Shown: positions 35,083 to 48,932 of the stretch, piece after piece | Layout of the letters: each line of letters begins with the position of its first letter | Position numbering within the stretch: the stretch's first letter is position 1 | Source: Hericium rajendrae | Taxonomy: Eukaryota > Basidiomycota > Agaricomycetes > Russulales > Hericiaceae | Assembly: GCA_033439255.1 (NCBI GenBank) | Contig: CM065881.1 | Span: 2,728,001 to 2,792,000, forward strand | Length of the DNA: 64,000 nucleotides | Direction of reading: 5' to 3' | The notes under the pieces: model-generated | Database searches by the model: none | The model's input: only the letters and a program-made list of their open reading frames with translations | Told to the model about the DNA's origin: nothing | Program-made: the position numbers and the translations under genes

Positions 35083-37449
35083 ATGGCTAACGACATGCGC
35101 TCGAAATACTGGAAGTCACTAACCTCGGCGTCTTCTTCTCGCTTGTCTACAGTGAAGGATTACATATCGCAACGTGATTTCAAGCCTCGGAAGGACCAGA
35201 GACCCGGGAGCCAGGTTACACTGAGGGCCAGTCGAAGAGGCAGTCGTGGGCACAATGGGCGGGTCAGAAGATAGCGAAGAGGTTAGATGATGTCGGAGGT
35301 GGAAGCTCAGAAAAGGTGATTCTGTTTCCTGGTTGGGCGTCCAGGAGATACCATGAAGGCTACTCGGCGGATACCCAAGGTGCGCTAATCCTTGCCCAAT
35401 CCTGTGTGGCCCTCGTTGTGAACAGTGCCGCGATACATCAGGAGCTCCTTTCGACATAGAAGTCTTCGTTTCTGGATATGCAGTCAAGCAGCGTGCGTTG
35501 GGAGCCATGTCTCGGTCCCAGAAGGCATTTATCAAAGTGGCAAAAGGTAGTATATTCCTGCTAGAATTCCAGACTCGTAGCTCAACATGTCTTTCGGAGG
35601 TTTTGCGAGTCTTCCTAAACTTCCCGACTCGCATAGTCCCAATGGCAGTCCCCAAGTCGATTTCATATCGAAGTCTACGGAGGACTTGCTAGCAGATTTC
35701 GAGCTTCCCCCACGACCGGATGAAATGGACGAAGACCTAGAACGACGAACCCTCTTCAATATTGCGACGCGCAACAGCTCATCGACGACACTGGTTTCAT
35801 CCGGGGCACCATCTACTCCGAACACCTTAAGTCCTTCAACTCCGCCAACTACAGCCTCACTTCCCCCTGACCTGCAGCGTTTACATCTCAATCTCGAATC
35901 GCGTCTCCGTCCTTTCTGGGCGGTAGCCCTATCTCAGCGGACCGTAAACATCTCCCTGTATCCATGTGCTGATGGCGAAGGCAACAGGTTGTCACAATCA
36001 TCCGACGGTAGTTCAGCCGAGCGGACTCTTTTGACCTCCCCAATAGCCGCCCAGCCTATCTTCACAACTACCGAGGGCGCCTTCCAAACTAAATTCAACA
36101 TCCCCTGGGAGAACCTGTGCACACACCCGAAAGGTGTCCATGTCGCCTTCGGGGATCCGCTGGAGGAACATGACTTCGCCGTTCGCGCCGAATTGCTCCC
36201 GCCGCCGCCTCCCGCGAGCAAGCCCAGTTCTGCGAACTCATCACCTGTTGCTATGTATGCGACCCTACCTCCTGCCCCAACCGCCGTCGCCGAAGAAGTT
36301 GTGCCTCTGACATACTCTCCAATACGAGTGATTTCCGACATCGATGACACTGTAAAGTTGTCGAATGTCATCAGCGGGGCGCGAGCAATGTTCTATAATG
36401 TGTTCGTGAAGGACTTGAAGGAAAACGTCATCCGTGGTATGGGCGAATGGTATGGTGAAATGTGGAAGAGAGGTGTTCGGTTCCACTACGTAGTGAGTCG
36501 CTTCGTCAGGCATATTGCCTTGTGGGATGCTTATTCTCGACGGCAGTCCAACGGCCCATTTGAACTTCTTCCCGTTATACACGAGTTCTTCCAGCTTGCT
36601 CAGCTGCCTCCTGGTCTGTAATCAACGTCTATTGGTCGATACACTTTGCTGATTGTTCTCACAGGATCCATCCGACTCCGGTCATACGGCACCCGCTCCC
36701 TATTTTCCGGTCTCCTCTCCGCACCTGCAGCACGCAAGCGTGCCGGTGTGCTCGACGTCCTCACCAGCTTTCCAAGCTCGCAATTCATCCTCGTCGGCGA
36801 TTCGGGCGAGCAAGACCTAGAGCTCTATGCCGCTGTCGCCCGCGAACGACCGTCCCAAATCCTGGCCGTGTTCGTGCGCGACGTGAACACATACGACGAC
36901 GGCGACGGTGGCGTCGAAGACCCAACCGGCCGCGCGGTGCTGGAAAACGCCGCGCTTGCGCAGGCCCTGAGCCCGCGGCCCAGCGCCTCCCGCGCGAATA
37001 GCAGGAGCGGCACGGGCCTCAGCGTCGTCACCACGCCCCTCGCGCGCACACCCAAAGGCGCCGACTGGCAGACCCCGTCGGACACGCTCGTGCCGCCCGC
37101 GCTCCCCTTCGCCGACGGGCGCACGCGCGCGCTGAGCACGGACTACTTCTCGCATCCGGGCTCGCGTACGCCCTCGCCGCGCTCGAGCCCAGTCTTCACC
37201 GCGGAGCCGCAGCAGTACGGGTCGGTGCCGATGACGCCCACGTCATCTCGGTCATCATCGTCGTCGATGTCGGAGGGCGAGAAGCGGCGCAGCGCGCTGC
37301 AGACGCGGGTGTGGAAGGCGCGCCTCGAGGTCCCGCCGGAGATCGTCCTGCGCGTGTTCCGCGAGCCGGAGGAGTGCGTCGAGACGCGTGCCATCCTGGA
37401 CCGGCACAACCTGCAGAGAGCGGCGCCGCGCAGCCCGCTGTTGTTTTGA
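35083..37449 (+). CDS. APP1: phosphatidate phosphatase, App1 type
   Basis: The N-terminus is basic (MANDMRSKYWKSLTSASSSR). It is followed by FPGWASRRYHEGY, PFDIEVFVSGYAVKQR and SQKAFIKVAKGFA segments of the App1 N-domain, then a Ser/Pro-rich insert. The catalytic HAD-like domain carries the DxDxT nucleophile motif in RVISDIDDTVKLSNV (near 36330), HYVSNGPFELLPVIHEFF, GSIRLRSYG and the Mg-binding FILVGDSGEQDLELY. A long Ser/Pro tail follows. App1 dephosphorylates phosphatidate to diacylglycerol at cortical actin patches. Introns are at about 35381, 35557, 36493 and 36616. One base is missing around 35203 (CCCGGG) in the N-terminal region. TGA 37447-37449. Confidence 0.9.
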
Positions 37450-39346
37450 TTTTGGCGCCTTTCGCGCGTATGAGTTCTGCTATGATAGCGTATATACATC
37501 GGATAGTCGGGTTCTCGCGGGACGGATTGATAGAGCATTATTTCGTTAACTTAGTTGTTGTATTATTCACTGGCATCACACCTGCATTTGTTGGTTTACT
37601 GCAATGCATCAGTCGTATCTGCATGACGTGCATAATAACAAAGCGACGACGAATGGTAAGGGTTGCAATGTCGATGGCTTGTGACAGGGCCCCATACGAA
37701 GTGGGATGATAGTCATGGATGGAGTATGCAAAGCTTACACAGGCAAGAAGCCAAAGTGAGGAATCCAGCAATCTTTGTGATGGACACCAGCGGGCAATCA
37801 GAGTGGCCAGAGTAGGCAATCGGGCCGATGGACTTCGCGAGTCAGATTGTCCACGAACACTGTGCGCCACTTCTCGGCGCTTATGGCATAGCAAGAATCG
37901 TGAAAATCGTAAGTAAGGGAATGCATCTACTACTACCATGACCGTAACTTTGCATTAGACCAAAACGCATTGATTATAACTGATTGGAAAAAAGCGACGA
38001 TTCTTGCGGGAATGGTAGAGCGACATAACTGAGTTTGAAATTACATGATATAATCAAGCAGAATCGATGGCTTGAAAAAATGTCAAACCTTGCCAATCGG
38101 TTGAGAAAAGGGCGCCCGAACTTTTTTCGAGTCGAGAAAGTGGGAAAATGATCACCAATTGTGCAGATGATGTTCAATTTCATGCTTGTGATGAGCAACG
38201 GTTGTTCCCCAGCCTCGGATCTTTGTTTTCAAGGTCCTGAGATATATCCAGGTGCGGAGAGCAGAAAAATCGATAAACTGGCATACTTGGTAATAAGTCT
38301 GCTCCTGGAGATGAGCTCCCCGATGGCCAGATGAATTCTCGATGAGCACTCTGTAAGAAGTTTCAAGCTTATGCGAGCCCTCGCGATTTGTGAAACTCAA
38401 GATCTCTCTCGCTCAGCAGAGCGGCGAGAAGCGCTGATTTGCTCCTTGCCGGGCGCCGAAGGCGCCCCGAAAAAATGGCAGACCTCTGTTGATATCCCTA
38501 TCACACTCAATCTACGAGTTTCAGGGAAGATTCATTGAGAGGATAGTCATGAAACATTTGACGTGTTGCTCCCCCCTTCCCCTCTCCTTCCTTTTTCGAT
38601 TTAATTTATTTAATATTGATTTAATATTGAGCCCATGTACATCTATAACATGACGTCTGGCTGCTCCGATGTGCAAGGAGAACGTGACAATGGCTTTCTG
38701 CATAAGCGATGGTGCGCTCTGTGCACCGGGGTTGGTTTCGCATATTGGGCTCCCGACCGTGATGCTCGAAGCCGTATGTGTGAATCTCCCTCGCCGCCAC
38801 TCTACTTGCATATGACCACTTACTGTAGTAAATACAAAGAGTGAGTGAATACTAGTCAATATTGGTATCTTGCACATTCGACCAAGGCTGTTGACTCCGA
38901 CCACGACGAACATGTCTGCGTTGATGAAACCGCTAAGAATCGTCATTACGCAAAGGTATCTGACTACAAAATTAGCGAGATTGTCTATAACCGACAATCT
39001 GACTTGGTGGTTTCGCTCGATCTGATCGGATTGCCTGACCACGGCTTTCGGGATTGTCGAAGCTATTGCATCGGCCCGATTCCTTATGCTGCGCTCTCAG
39101 CATGGGCAATCTAGCTAATCCGGAGTGACCCAAATCCGACATCACTGAGATCGTCCAAAATCGACAATCAAAGTCCTGCCCGTGTATCCCGAGGAAAACG
39201 CTCTAATAAGCGCGTGAAGCAATGAATGATGAGGTCCCAATCAACAGTACCAAGAACGAATCCTAAATGTACAACAACGTCGGCGCCAGCACGGAAACGT
39301 CAATGCGGGATGCACACAGGTGGTATCGCATGGGTATAGTCCGTGC
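37450..39346. other. 1.9-kb AT-richer gene-free region
   Basis: The left part is the App1 3' UTR, and the right end the 3' side of SEC72. In between no gene is visible. It has short inverted repeats: a GGGCGCC/GGCGCCC hairpin at 38452-38470 and GATTGTC-TATAACC-GACAATC at 38980-39000. GATTGTCGA-like words recur to 39175. It may be an old repeat remnant. Confidence 0.4.
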
Positions 39347-40268
39347 TTATGCCTCGGCAGGCTGTGAGGACTGTTCCCGTTTCTGCTCACTAATTTTGCG
39401 CAGGGAGGCCTCGATGTCGTTCAGCACGCCGACCATTTCCTGAAAGAAGCCGTGGCATCAGTGACGTGTCCACCTCGTGCGTATTCCAAACCACGTACGA
39501 CGTTCTGGGGCTCGTACTGCAAACCGAGCTTGATGGCCTCCTTCGCTTCTGCTATGCGGCCGAGGCCCACGAGAGCCTTCGCCTTGCGGAAATGGCCTTT
39601 TGACCACGGCCGCTTCAGCTGGACGACAGCGTCTGCGTCTGCGAGCGCGGATATGTAGTCACCGGATTCGAAGTATGCGGCGGAGCGGTTGGAAAGGATG
39701 GTGGTGAGCTCTTCGCGCATGTACTGCTGGGCCTCCCATGGTGGCCGCTGGCAGGCATAATTTGCAGCGGCTGTATACCGTTGAATTGCCTTTTCGTGCT
39801 GGCGCGTGCGGAAAAATGTCTGCGACAGTGGACGGTCAGTCGGACATGGAATAATAGCAGAACAAAGAGACGCACGTTTCCCTCCTCCTTCGTGACGTTG
39901 ATTGCCATGGAGAGTTTCTGCGTGACGGCTTGTGGCGGGGGCGGGCATAGCAGGTGGGGATTCGCGACTAGGAGTCTCGATAGCCGGTTCAGATTGACAA
40001 AGTCCACACCGCACTCCTCGCATTTCTCGATCTTGTGCGCCCCACACAACGCTGCTGCGCCATTCGGCTCGCCAAATGCGAGGTCGATGGGTCGGTAGTC
40101 CGCCTCGATGACGGCCTGCATGACGGGGTCTGGTTGTGGTACTGGCTGCATTTGCTGTTGTTGTTGCTGTTGCTGCATTTGTTGTTGCATTTGCTGCTGC
40201 ATGAGGCGCTGTGCCTGCTGCTGCTGCTGGGGCGTAAGGCCCTGGGCCGGGCTCTGCGGCTGGGACAT
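39347..40268 (-). CDS. SEC72: ER translocation subunit Sec72
   Basis: Three exons from ATG 40268 (MSQPQSPAQGLTPQ). The first about 45 residues are a glutamine-rich tract. The conserved body reads YRPIDLAFGEPNGAAALCGA, CEECGVDFVNLNRLSRLL, PPPPQAVTQKLSMAINVTK and then TPR repeats (AIQRYTAAANYACQRPPW, LTTILSNRSAAYFESGDYIS, WSKGHFRKAKALVGLGRIAE). Sec72 sits with Sec62/63/71 on the cytosolic face of the ER and receives chaperone-bound precursors through its TPR. An in-frame ATG lies upstream at 40409, but the family start fits 40268. Frame intact; TAA 39349-39347. Divergent from DED1 (252 bp). Confidence 0.88.
40149..40260 (-). repeat. CAG/CAA trinucleotide tract (poly-Gln)
   Basis: Inside SEC72 the minus strand reads near-perfect CAG/CAA triplets broken by ATG, coding (MQQQ)-type blocks and a run of eight Gln. 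Confidence 0.85.
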
Positions 40269-40520
40269 GCTATGTTGTTGGAAAGGACAGCGGGCGGGTC
40301 TCCGGAATTGAATGTGCTGGCGGACTCCGGGCCGGAGTCCGCCGGAGATTGCCGGGGTAGATGCGGGGCGTGGGAAACGCAGCTGCTTTGTCAGCAGGGA
40401 ATCGCTCAAAGCAATTTTTTGGGCCTCAGCTCTTCAGGCATCCCTCTACTCATAGCCACCACCATCTTCGAGGCTTTTAGACACAACACCCTTTCTTTCA
40501 AAACACTCTCCCATTCTAAT

Positions 40521-42608
<2,088 letters not shown>

Positions 42609-44940
42609 ATCGTCACCAAACCCGAGAAGACCTCTCCCCTAATGCCCGGAGAACGTCTAAGCATTCCAAATTTCTTTATCTCCATGATCGTCTCATCGGT
42701 GGCTTGTCGACATCGCATACTACTCATGAATCTCACCATTCTTCCTCCCCATATTGTACACCCACCTCGACTCGACATCGATCATCTCAAGTTATCCGTC
42801 TCACGTTTCGACTCGCACCCATCTCCGATCTCCGATCCCCAGGACTTTGCGCTGCTCTCACGACTACACATGTTTTGTCTCGTTGCTTTCCCGTCTGGCA
42901 TGACTTTATGGCCCTATCTTATTCATTTCTCCTGTTTGTGTCTCCATATCAAATCACCCCAGGCGTCCGCGTACCCACCCTCCTTTCCCGCCCCTCGCCC
43001 CGCAGCAGTACCCTACGCCTTCCTCCCCTTGCACTTTATTTGCTGATTTATAGACATAAACGGGTGGGCCAATCCTCCGTTTCGCGTGGAGCATTTTCGT
43101 TCGGTGGTATTGATAATGATGAGTACTTAGTAGTAGTGTCGGTATTGGTCGTCGTTTCGCGATACCCTGCTAGTCTTCATATGCGTTATTGCACCGCGCA
43201 CGGACAGTAGTCTTAATATTCCTCCCTATCCAGCCAGCATTACGAGACAATCTGTTAGAGCATCGCACATCTTGTATTTCTCTAGTTCTTTTTTTCTACT
43301 TATATCGAATCATCGCATTCAGTATCGACCTGTGTGAAGTGTGATTCTCAGAAAACTGCGGAATGGTATCGGGAGCCCGAGGCCTGCGCTCGGAGTTCGT
43401 ACTGCGCACGCACACGATACCAAACGACGAACATCGGCTAGCCCAATGGCTCCTACTTAAGCCCGTGGGTAAGTACTTAAGTTCCTCCCGACACCGATGT
43501 GTGCTCCCGATAAACAATAAATCAAGGAACTGACTGCTGCGCAAGGAGCCTCGGAGCCCCATCCTGATCCGATGTCCAGGATTCAATATGGTCGAAGCCA
43601 TGATGCCGAAGGTGGGACGCACCATCAATGATCCAATGATCCTTCGCCGGATAGTTTAATGGTAAATGTCTGCGCCATTCCAACGAGCTGCCATGGAGAC
43701 CCTCAACACACAGAACGACTCTTCTGGTGTGAGGTCAGCAACGGAGACTAATGAGGATCTCAAAAAAAAATTCGTCGCGATCGGGGCGCTGCAACAGCGT
43801 ACATGGTAACTATATGCGGCACCCGCAGGCTCCCCGTCCGAGAAGACCATCCCACCCCACTCCATCGTCCTGCAACGATGAAAATAGCGACCGCTGACCG
43901 TCAAAGTCGGACAGATGGTGACATATAGAACGTATACTGTGTCATGGGTGTTGATACCGTGGTACATATCGGGACTCGGATTGGACTCGGACTGGGCTCA
44001 GACTGCAGCATGCGGAGAAACACAGGCAGTGACCGTCCGGGGATCCGAATTGCGGCGAGGCTCAGATCAGGAAGACACGGTCATACGTGTGTGATATTTT
44101 GATGTCGAGGATGCCTTCGCACGCGTTCGAGCAATATCAGTCGAAAATGTCCCTGTCAGAGCGACGATTGGGGCGTGTTCACCCTAGAAGACAGGCTAAG
44201 TAGCAGAATGAGACAAATGCGAGGCTCTGGTACATGTAGCCTTGTGACCGTGGATATGCCTGTGGTCTATCATCTCATCGTTGTTCAATGTCTCACCGAT
44301 GCTCGTTGGTCTGTCCCAAACAAACCTGGCACGGAAGGAGACGGACGAGTCCGAAGGAACCCGCCGGCCGGCTGACGATCATAACACGGTCGTGTCAAAC
44401 GCGTCAAAGGTAGACTGAAACACACGCCAGCATGCTTGTCGTGTGACGCACGAAGGTCATGGAGAATTTTCTCGCACATTGACGCATTTTGTTTGTGCAT
44501 TGAGTAGCAAACAAAGAGAAGCTTGCCCATTTTGCTGCAATGCAATTACTGGGCCCTTGACAGTTCTGCCCTGAAACATGATATCATGCAAGTCGATCGC
44601 AGAAGACATACCCTTGCAGCTTTCTTTCAGCGAATTGTCAGGCTCATCTCTGTGGGATGCAGAGACCTATACATAAGCCAGTGCCAGTCGATTTGAGTGA
44701 TATGACAGAAAGAAGGAAGCATGTGCGAAAGTGGGGTCGGCTGTGATCCCGCATAAAATTATTAATAAGAGGCCCTGTCACCTTCCTTTCTCTACCAGCG
44801 TGGCGCTTTCTTTCGCTCACTGCTTACAACGACGAGCACTAGTAATCTACAGCAGAAAAAAAGTGGCCAGCTGAGCACTAAGACCACACCCCACCGCCGT
44901 CCTTGTCCACTCTCTCAGTAATCGATCGTTGGCCATAACC
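42609..44940. other. 2.3-kb intergenic region
   Basis: DED1 3' UTR (CT-rich, to about 43200), then no recognisable gene. A perfect A-box-like TAGTTTAATGG occurs at 43651-43661, but no B-box follows. The last 200 bp before 44941 are the likely promoter of the next gene. Confidence 0.45.
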
Positions 44941-46766
44941 ATGGACAGCGCCGAGCTACCCTCTCCCATCATGTACGATGGCGCACCATCGCCCATCTTC
45001 GATGCCCCCGAATTCCCCTCGCTCCGCCGAGTCAAGCCGCTGCCCAAGCGCAGGCGCACATCCGCAGCATCGGACACCATCCCGCAGGACGTCGACGGCA
45101 TGCTGCCCCCGATGCTGCCCCCGATGCCCGGCCCCGACGCCACCGCCGAGGAGCTGCTCGCGCACGCCGAGGAGCTCTCCGCGCAGATGGCGCTCCAGTC
45201 GTACTACATGCCCATCATCGGCGGCATGCAGGACTTCATCAAGAACGAGGCGGGCTATGCGGAGCACACGGGCACGCCGCCGATCGATTTTGGCGCCGGC
45301 TTTGGCGGTGGCAACGATGAGGACGAGCACGGCGACGGGGACTACATCGACCATCTGCAGCAGCCGGGCAACACGAAGAAGAGGAAGGTGCCAGCGAATC
45401 AGTCTGCGTCGCAGCACGGGCCTGATTCGGCGGATGGGCATTCTGGCGGGGAGGACGAGCAGGCAGATAGGGCCGTCCCGGGCGGGATGCGGCAGGACGC
45501 AGATGCACAGGACGCTGCGCCGCTGCCGCCGGCGCCGGAGAAGCAGAGGCGGGGGAAGATGCTGCCGGCGACGTTGGTTGGGCTGCAGCATAAAGAGATA
45601 CTCAAGAATCGCAAACGGCAGTTGGCGGCCGTGCTCGGTGCGCTTCTCATGGTGATACCCTCGCTCTCGACCAGGCTCTTTCAGCAAATTATCCACTCTT
45701 TAATACCGCCTTTGGTGGTTCGCTCAAGGTGTCTGGCATCAAGCCGTCGGTGCATCGGCGAGCGAGCCGTCTCGCTCGTCGCTATGCTAAGGCCATACAC
45801 CCCGCTCTCCCGGACGGCACACAACAATACCCATTTCCGACGAGCGAGTTCACCTTTGTGTGTCACAGCTCCAGTGAGTGTCCCAGCGTCCGATCCACGT
45901 CCGGTCTCAAATTAGCGTTTTCCCCATGTACAGCGTCTGACCGTCTCATCGCCACTCGTGAGGAAGTTGCTGTCCTCCACGCCCGCTTCGAAGCAGAACT
46001 GGCACGCCAAGCAGCGAAGGCTGCAGAGGCAGCCAAGCTCGCGGCCGAGGCTGCCCGTGCTGCATCCAAGGCGACTGAACGGGCTCAGCGAAAGGCTCGC
46101 ACTGGGGCACCGGCGTCCCAGCCCGTCGAGCCGGTGGTGAACGGTCAGGCCTCCTGGCGTCAAGCTCCGGGGCAAGAAGAAGAAACGCTCCGCACTCGCA
46201 AACGCGTCCAATCCGCATCATCTGCGCAACTACGTCCCGTCGCGCCTGCCAAACCAGGGCCCGCGAACTCTGCGCCGGAGAACTTCCTCAGCCCGTTTCC
46301 GCTTCAATTCCTGTCAGCGCAGATCCCGCCACGGCGGCGAAAGAACAACGCGCCGGTGCCGGCGATCCCGCAGCTCGTGAACCCGGCTGACGAGTGGATC
46401 TGTCCGTTCTGTGAGTATGAGCTGTTCTACGGCGATGAGCAGGCCTATCGCCGCGGGATGCGCAATCGCAAGAAGATCCTTAAACGTCGACGTCGCGCCA
46501 GGGAGCGCGCCGCGGCGGCCGCTAGTGGTGCCAATGCGGCGGCAGCACCGACGAACGTGGCTGAGGACGAAGCAGAGGAACGGTACGACGTGATGGAGCA
46601 GAAGGCAGCGTCGAAGGCGGGGCAGCCTAAGACGGGGCGAGAAAAAGAAGGAGATAGAAGCGAGCCAGTAGAGCAGGCAGGGGAGATAGATAGAGACGAT
46701 TGTTATTATGGACTGGGACAAACAGCCTACACTCATTCGTGCATGGAATGTATGGATTTTAGTTGA
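44941..46766 (+). CDS. conserved unknown protein with zinc-ribbon-like C-terminus
   Basis: Not a family I can name. From ATG 44941: an acidic/Pro start, a nuclear-signal-like KPLPKRRRT, Met/Pro-rich and acidic stretches, KKRKV, then LALDQALSANYPLFNTAF and a long Ala/Lys coiled coil (REEVAVLHARFEAELARQAA). The end has WICPFCEYELFYGDEQAYRR with CxxC, followed by the strongly basic KILKRRRRARERAAAAASG. This suggests a nuclear, possibly nucleic-acid-binding protein. One intron at 45870-45937. Frame breaks: one base missing near 45647, one extra near 46170 (GGGG) and one missing near 46261; the last two cancel, leaving about 30 residues out of frame. TGA 46764-46766. Confidence 0.65.
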
Positions 46767-47427
46767 AAGACGGAACCGCCACCGTAGCAGGCGCCTTGTT
46801 GAGATTAGCGAGCTTACCAAAAGAGTCGGCTGACGCGCCGCGTTATTGTTACATACAACGTCTACAAAGAACGCGAGAGGTGCGCCTTCTGTTCTGCTCA
46901 CGCCGACATCGCACCTGACATCGGCCTTTCGTATGGCTGGCACGTAGACAGCCAACGTCCAGGCCTTTCCCTGTTGGCGCTGTCGTCACCAAACCCGAAC
47001 GTGCAACGCCTGTAGGACCGGGTTGCAGTGTGGCTCTGCTCTGCCCCTTTCGTATTTGCAATATTGTTGGACACGCCGCGGTGACGTGCAGATAACAGCC
47101 ATAACGGCGCGTTAGTAACTCAGGCGCACTCGGCGACATCATCAGTCCAGGAATTGGCATCAGCGATTGCAGTAAGAATCACGTCGTGCCCCCTAATTTT
47201 GGCCTTTTCTAGGTCAGTTCATATTCCTCCGTTGATCTTTTTCGAGGCGCCGGGGCATACCGAGGCTCGGTTAGCTTGTCTGCTGCCCTCTGCAGTCCCA
47301 AATGCCCATGCCACTCGTCCTGAGCCTCTCGCTCTCCGTTCGTGCATTCCATACGTAGCATGCCCTGTCAGTGTCACGCGTAAAGGCCAAGTCGCCAGGA
47401 CTCGCTTTGGTTCTCCTCTCTCTCTTC
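46767..47427. other. intergenic, promoter of GATA factor gene
   Basis: 661 bp with no gene seen. CT-rich sequence precedes the start at 47428. Confidence 0.45.
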
Positions 47428-48932
47428 ATGTCTTCCCATTCCCTCTACGACCGCTCACATCCCTCTGCCTCAGCCTCCTCCAGCTCCTCGCGGCAGCAGC
47501 TCTCCCACCCGCCCCCCGCCTCTGCCCGCCGGACATCCTATTCTTCCCTCAACGAGGCCCTTGGCTCCACCAGGCAGCCTGAGCAGCCCTATCCGCATCA
47601 GTTCCATCCCTCCGACACCCCAATCACCGCCCAAATGTCTTCCGATGGGCGTTACATGTACCAACACCCCCCGGGAATGTCTTCTTACGAATATCCTCCA
47701 AATTACTCCTCCGCCAACTACAACCCACCCCAGTTCCCGCAAAATCCGCCGCGCGCCCCGCCGCGAACCGCGTCCGCCCAGTCCCAATCGCCTAGTCAAC
47801 AAGCCTATAATCCCCCACAACCTCCTTATCACCAATCTTATGGATCCGCATCGTATTCCGGCATTCCTCCGCCTCCATCCGCGCCGCCGCCGCAATGGAA
47901 CGGCGAGGGCTGGAGTCAGTACGGCCAGCCGTTCTCCGCACCACCCATCCAGGAAGCGCCCGTCGTCGAGGGACAGGGGAGGACAGAGCCGGCTCCCTCT
48001 CCCGCCGTCCAACGCGCCTACCCACCTCCCGTGCAGGCGAGTCCCGATGTGCACCGACCTGAGCCTGCACCAGCCGTCGCGCCTTCACCTCAGCCCAAGC
48101 GCAAGCAGCGGGAGCAGGAGCCGCCGCGGCAGCCTTCGCCGCCTTCCGGCCTCGATTTCCGCAAGGTGCGTTGCCTCATGCGTCTTGCAGTGCCCATGTC
48201 TTATACGATTCTTCGCAGTTACTGGAGTCTTATCGAGTTATAATCGACACTACCCGCTCGCTGGCGACAGACCCGAGCACCCAGGGCCGCCCACCGCCTC
48301 CCGACGCACTTCACCGCATGCTGCAATCCGCGCACTACGGCTTCCAGGTCCTTGGCGCCGCTGCTGGGCCACCTCCCGCGCCTCCTACGCCAACGGAAGC
48401 CGCCGCCGCCGCCGCCAGTGCCAGCGCCAGCGCCCGCTAAGGCCGGGGAAGAAGGTGAAGGGTAGCCGTGAAGCGACAGGCACGTATCATTCGCGCGACA
48501 CTGGCCTGCTTGCTTATTCGCCTGCAGAAATCGGAGGGCCCCGTACCCGAGGGGCAAACGTGTCTTGGGTGCAACGCAACATCCACCCCTGAATGGCGTC
48601 GCGGGCCCCTAGGTAAGTAAATTGTCGTGGTTGCCTTGCTCCAAACTGAATCCATTCGGTGTAGGCCCGCGAACCCTGTGCAATGCCTGTGGACTCGTGT
48701 ATGCCAAGCTTGTACGTCATGGCGTCCGTCCGTGCGCGTGCCCACTGACGACCCACAGATCAAGAAGCGCAACCGCGAGGCCGCGCGGAAGGCGGGCGCA
48801 CGGGGACGCGCGGAGAGCGGGAGCGTGCCGCCCGACGAGTCGGGCGCGCCGTCGAGCGGCGAAGAGGACGAGGACTCGTACACGGGCTCGCAGGAGTTCA
48901 GGAGCGAGCTCGGGGACCACGGGGGCAGATGA
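47428..48932 (+). CDS. GATA-type zinc finger transcription factor
   Basis: From ATG 47428, about 250 residues rich in Pro/Tyr/Ser/Gln, then a basic KRKQREQEPPRQ. After an intron comes a helix LLESYRVIIDTTRSLATDP and DALHRMLQSAHYGFQVL. The single GATA finger reads CLGCNATSTPEWRRGPLGP and TLCNACGLVYAKL (C-x2-C-x17-C-x2-C), split by an intron after RRGPL, then a basic IKKRNREAARK and an acidic end. It should bind GATA sites in the nucleus; the target pathway cannot be told. Frame is lost once in or after the (GCC)6 run near 48399-48418, before the finger exon. TGA 48930-48932. Confidence 0.82.

Noticed and set aside
35381-35440. A further frame break in APP1 near the second exon
   Set aside because: Using the acceptor at TACATCAG gives TQGAPFDIEVF in frame, so no indel is needed.
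38521-39042. 173-codon minus-strand ORF in the gene-free stretch
   Set aside because: No recognisable domain, composition not coding-like, overlaps hairpin words.
40035-40520. Plus-strand ORF with leucine/cysteine runs
   Set aside because: Shadow of the CAG/CAA repeat in SEC72 on the other strand.
43645-43700. tRNA-like start with a perfect A-box (TAGTTTAATGG)
   Set aside because: No B-box (GGTTCGA) in the next 100 bases and no pairing acceptor stem; at most a tRNA fragment.
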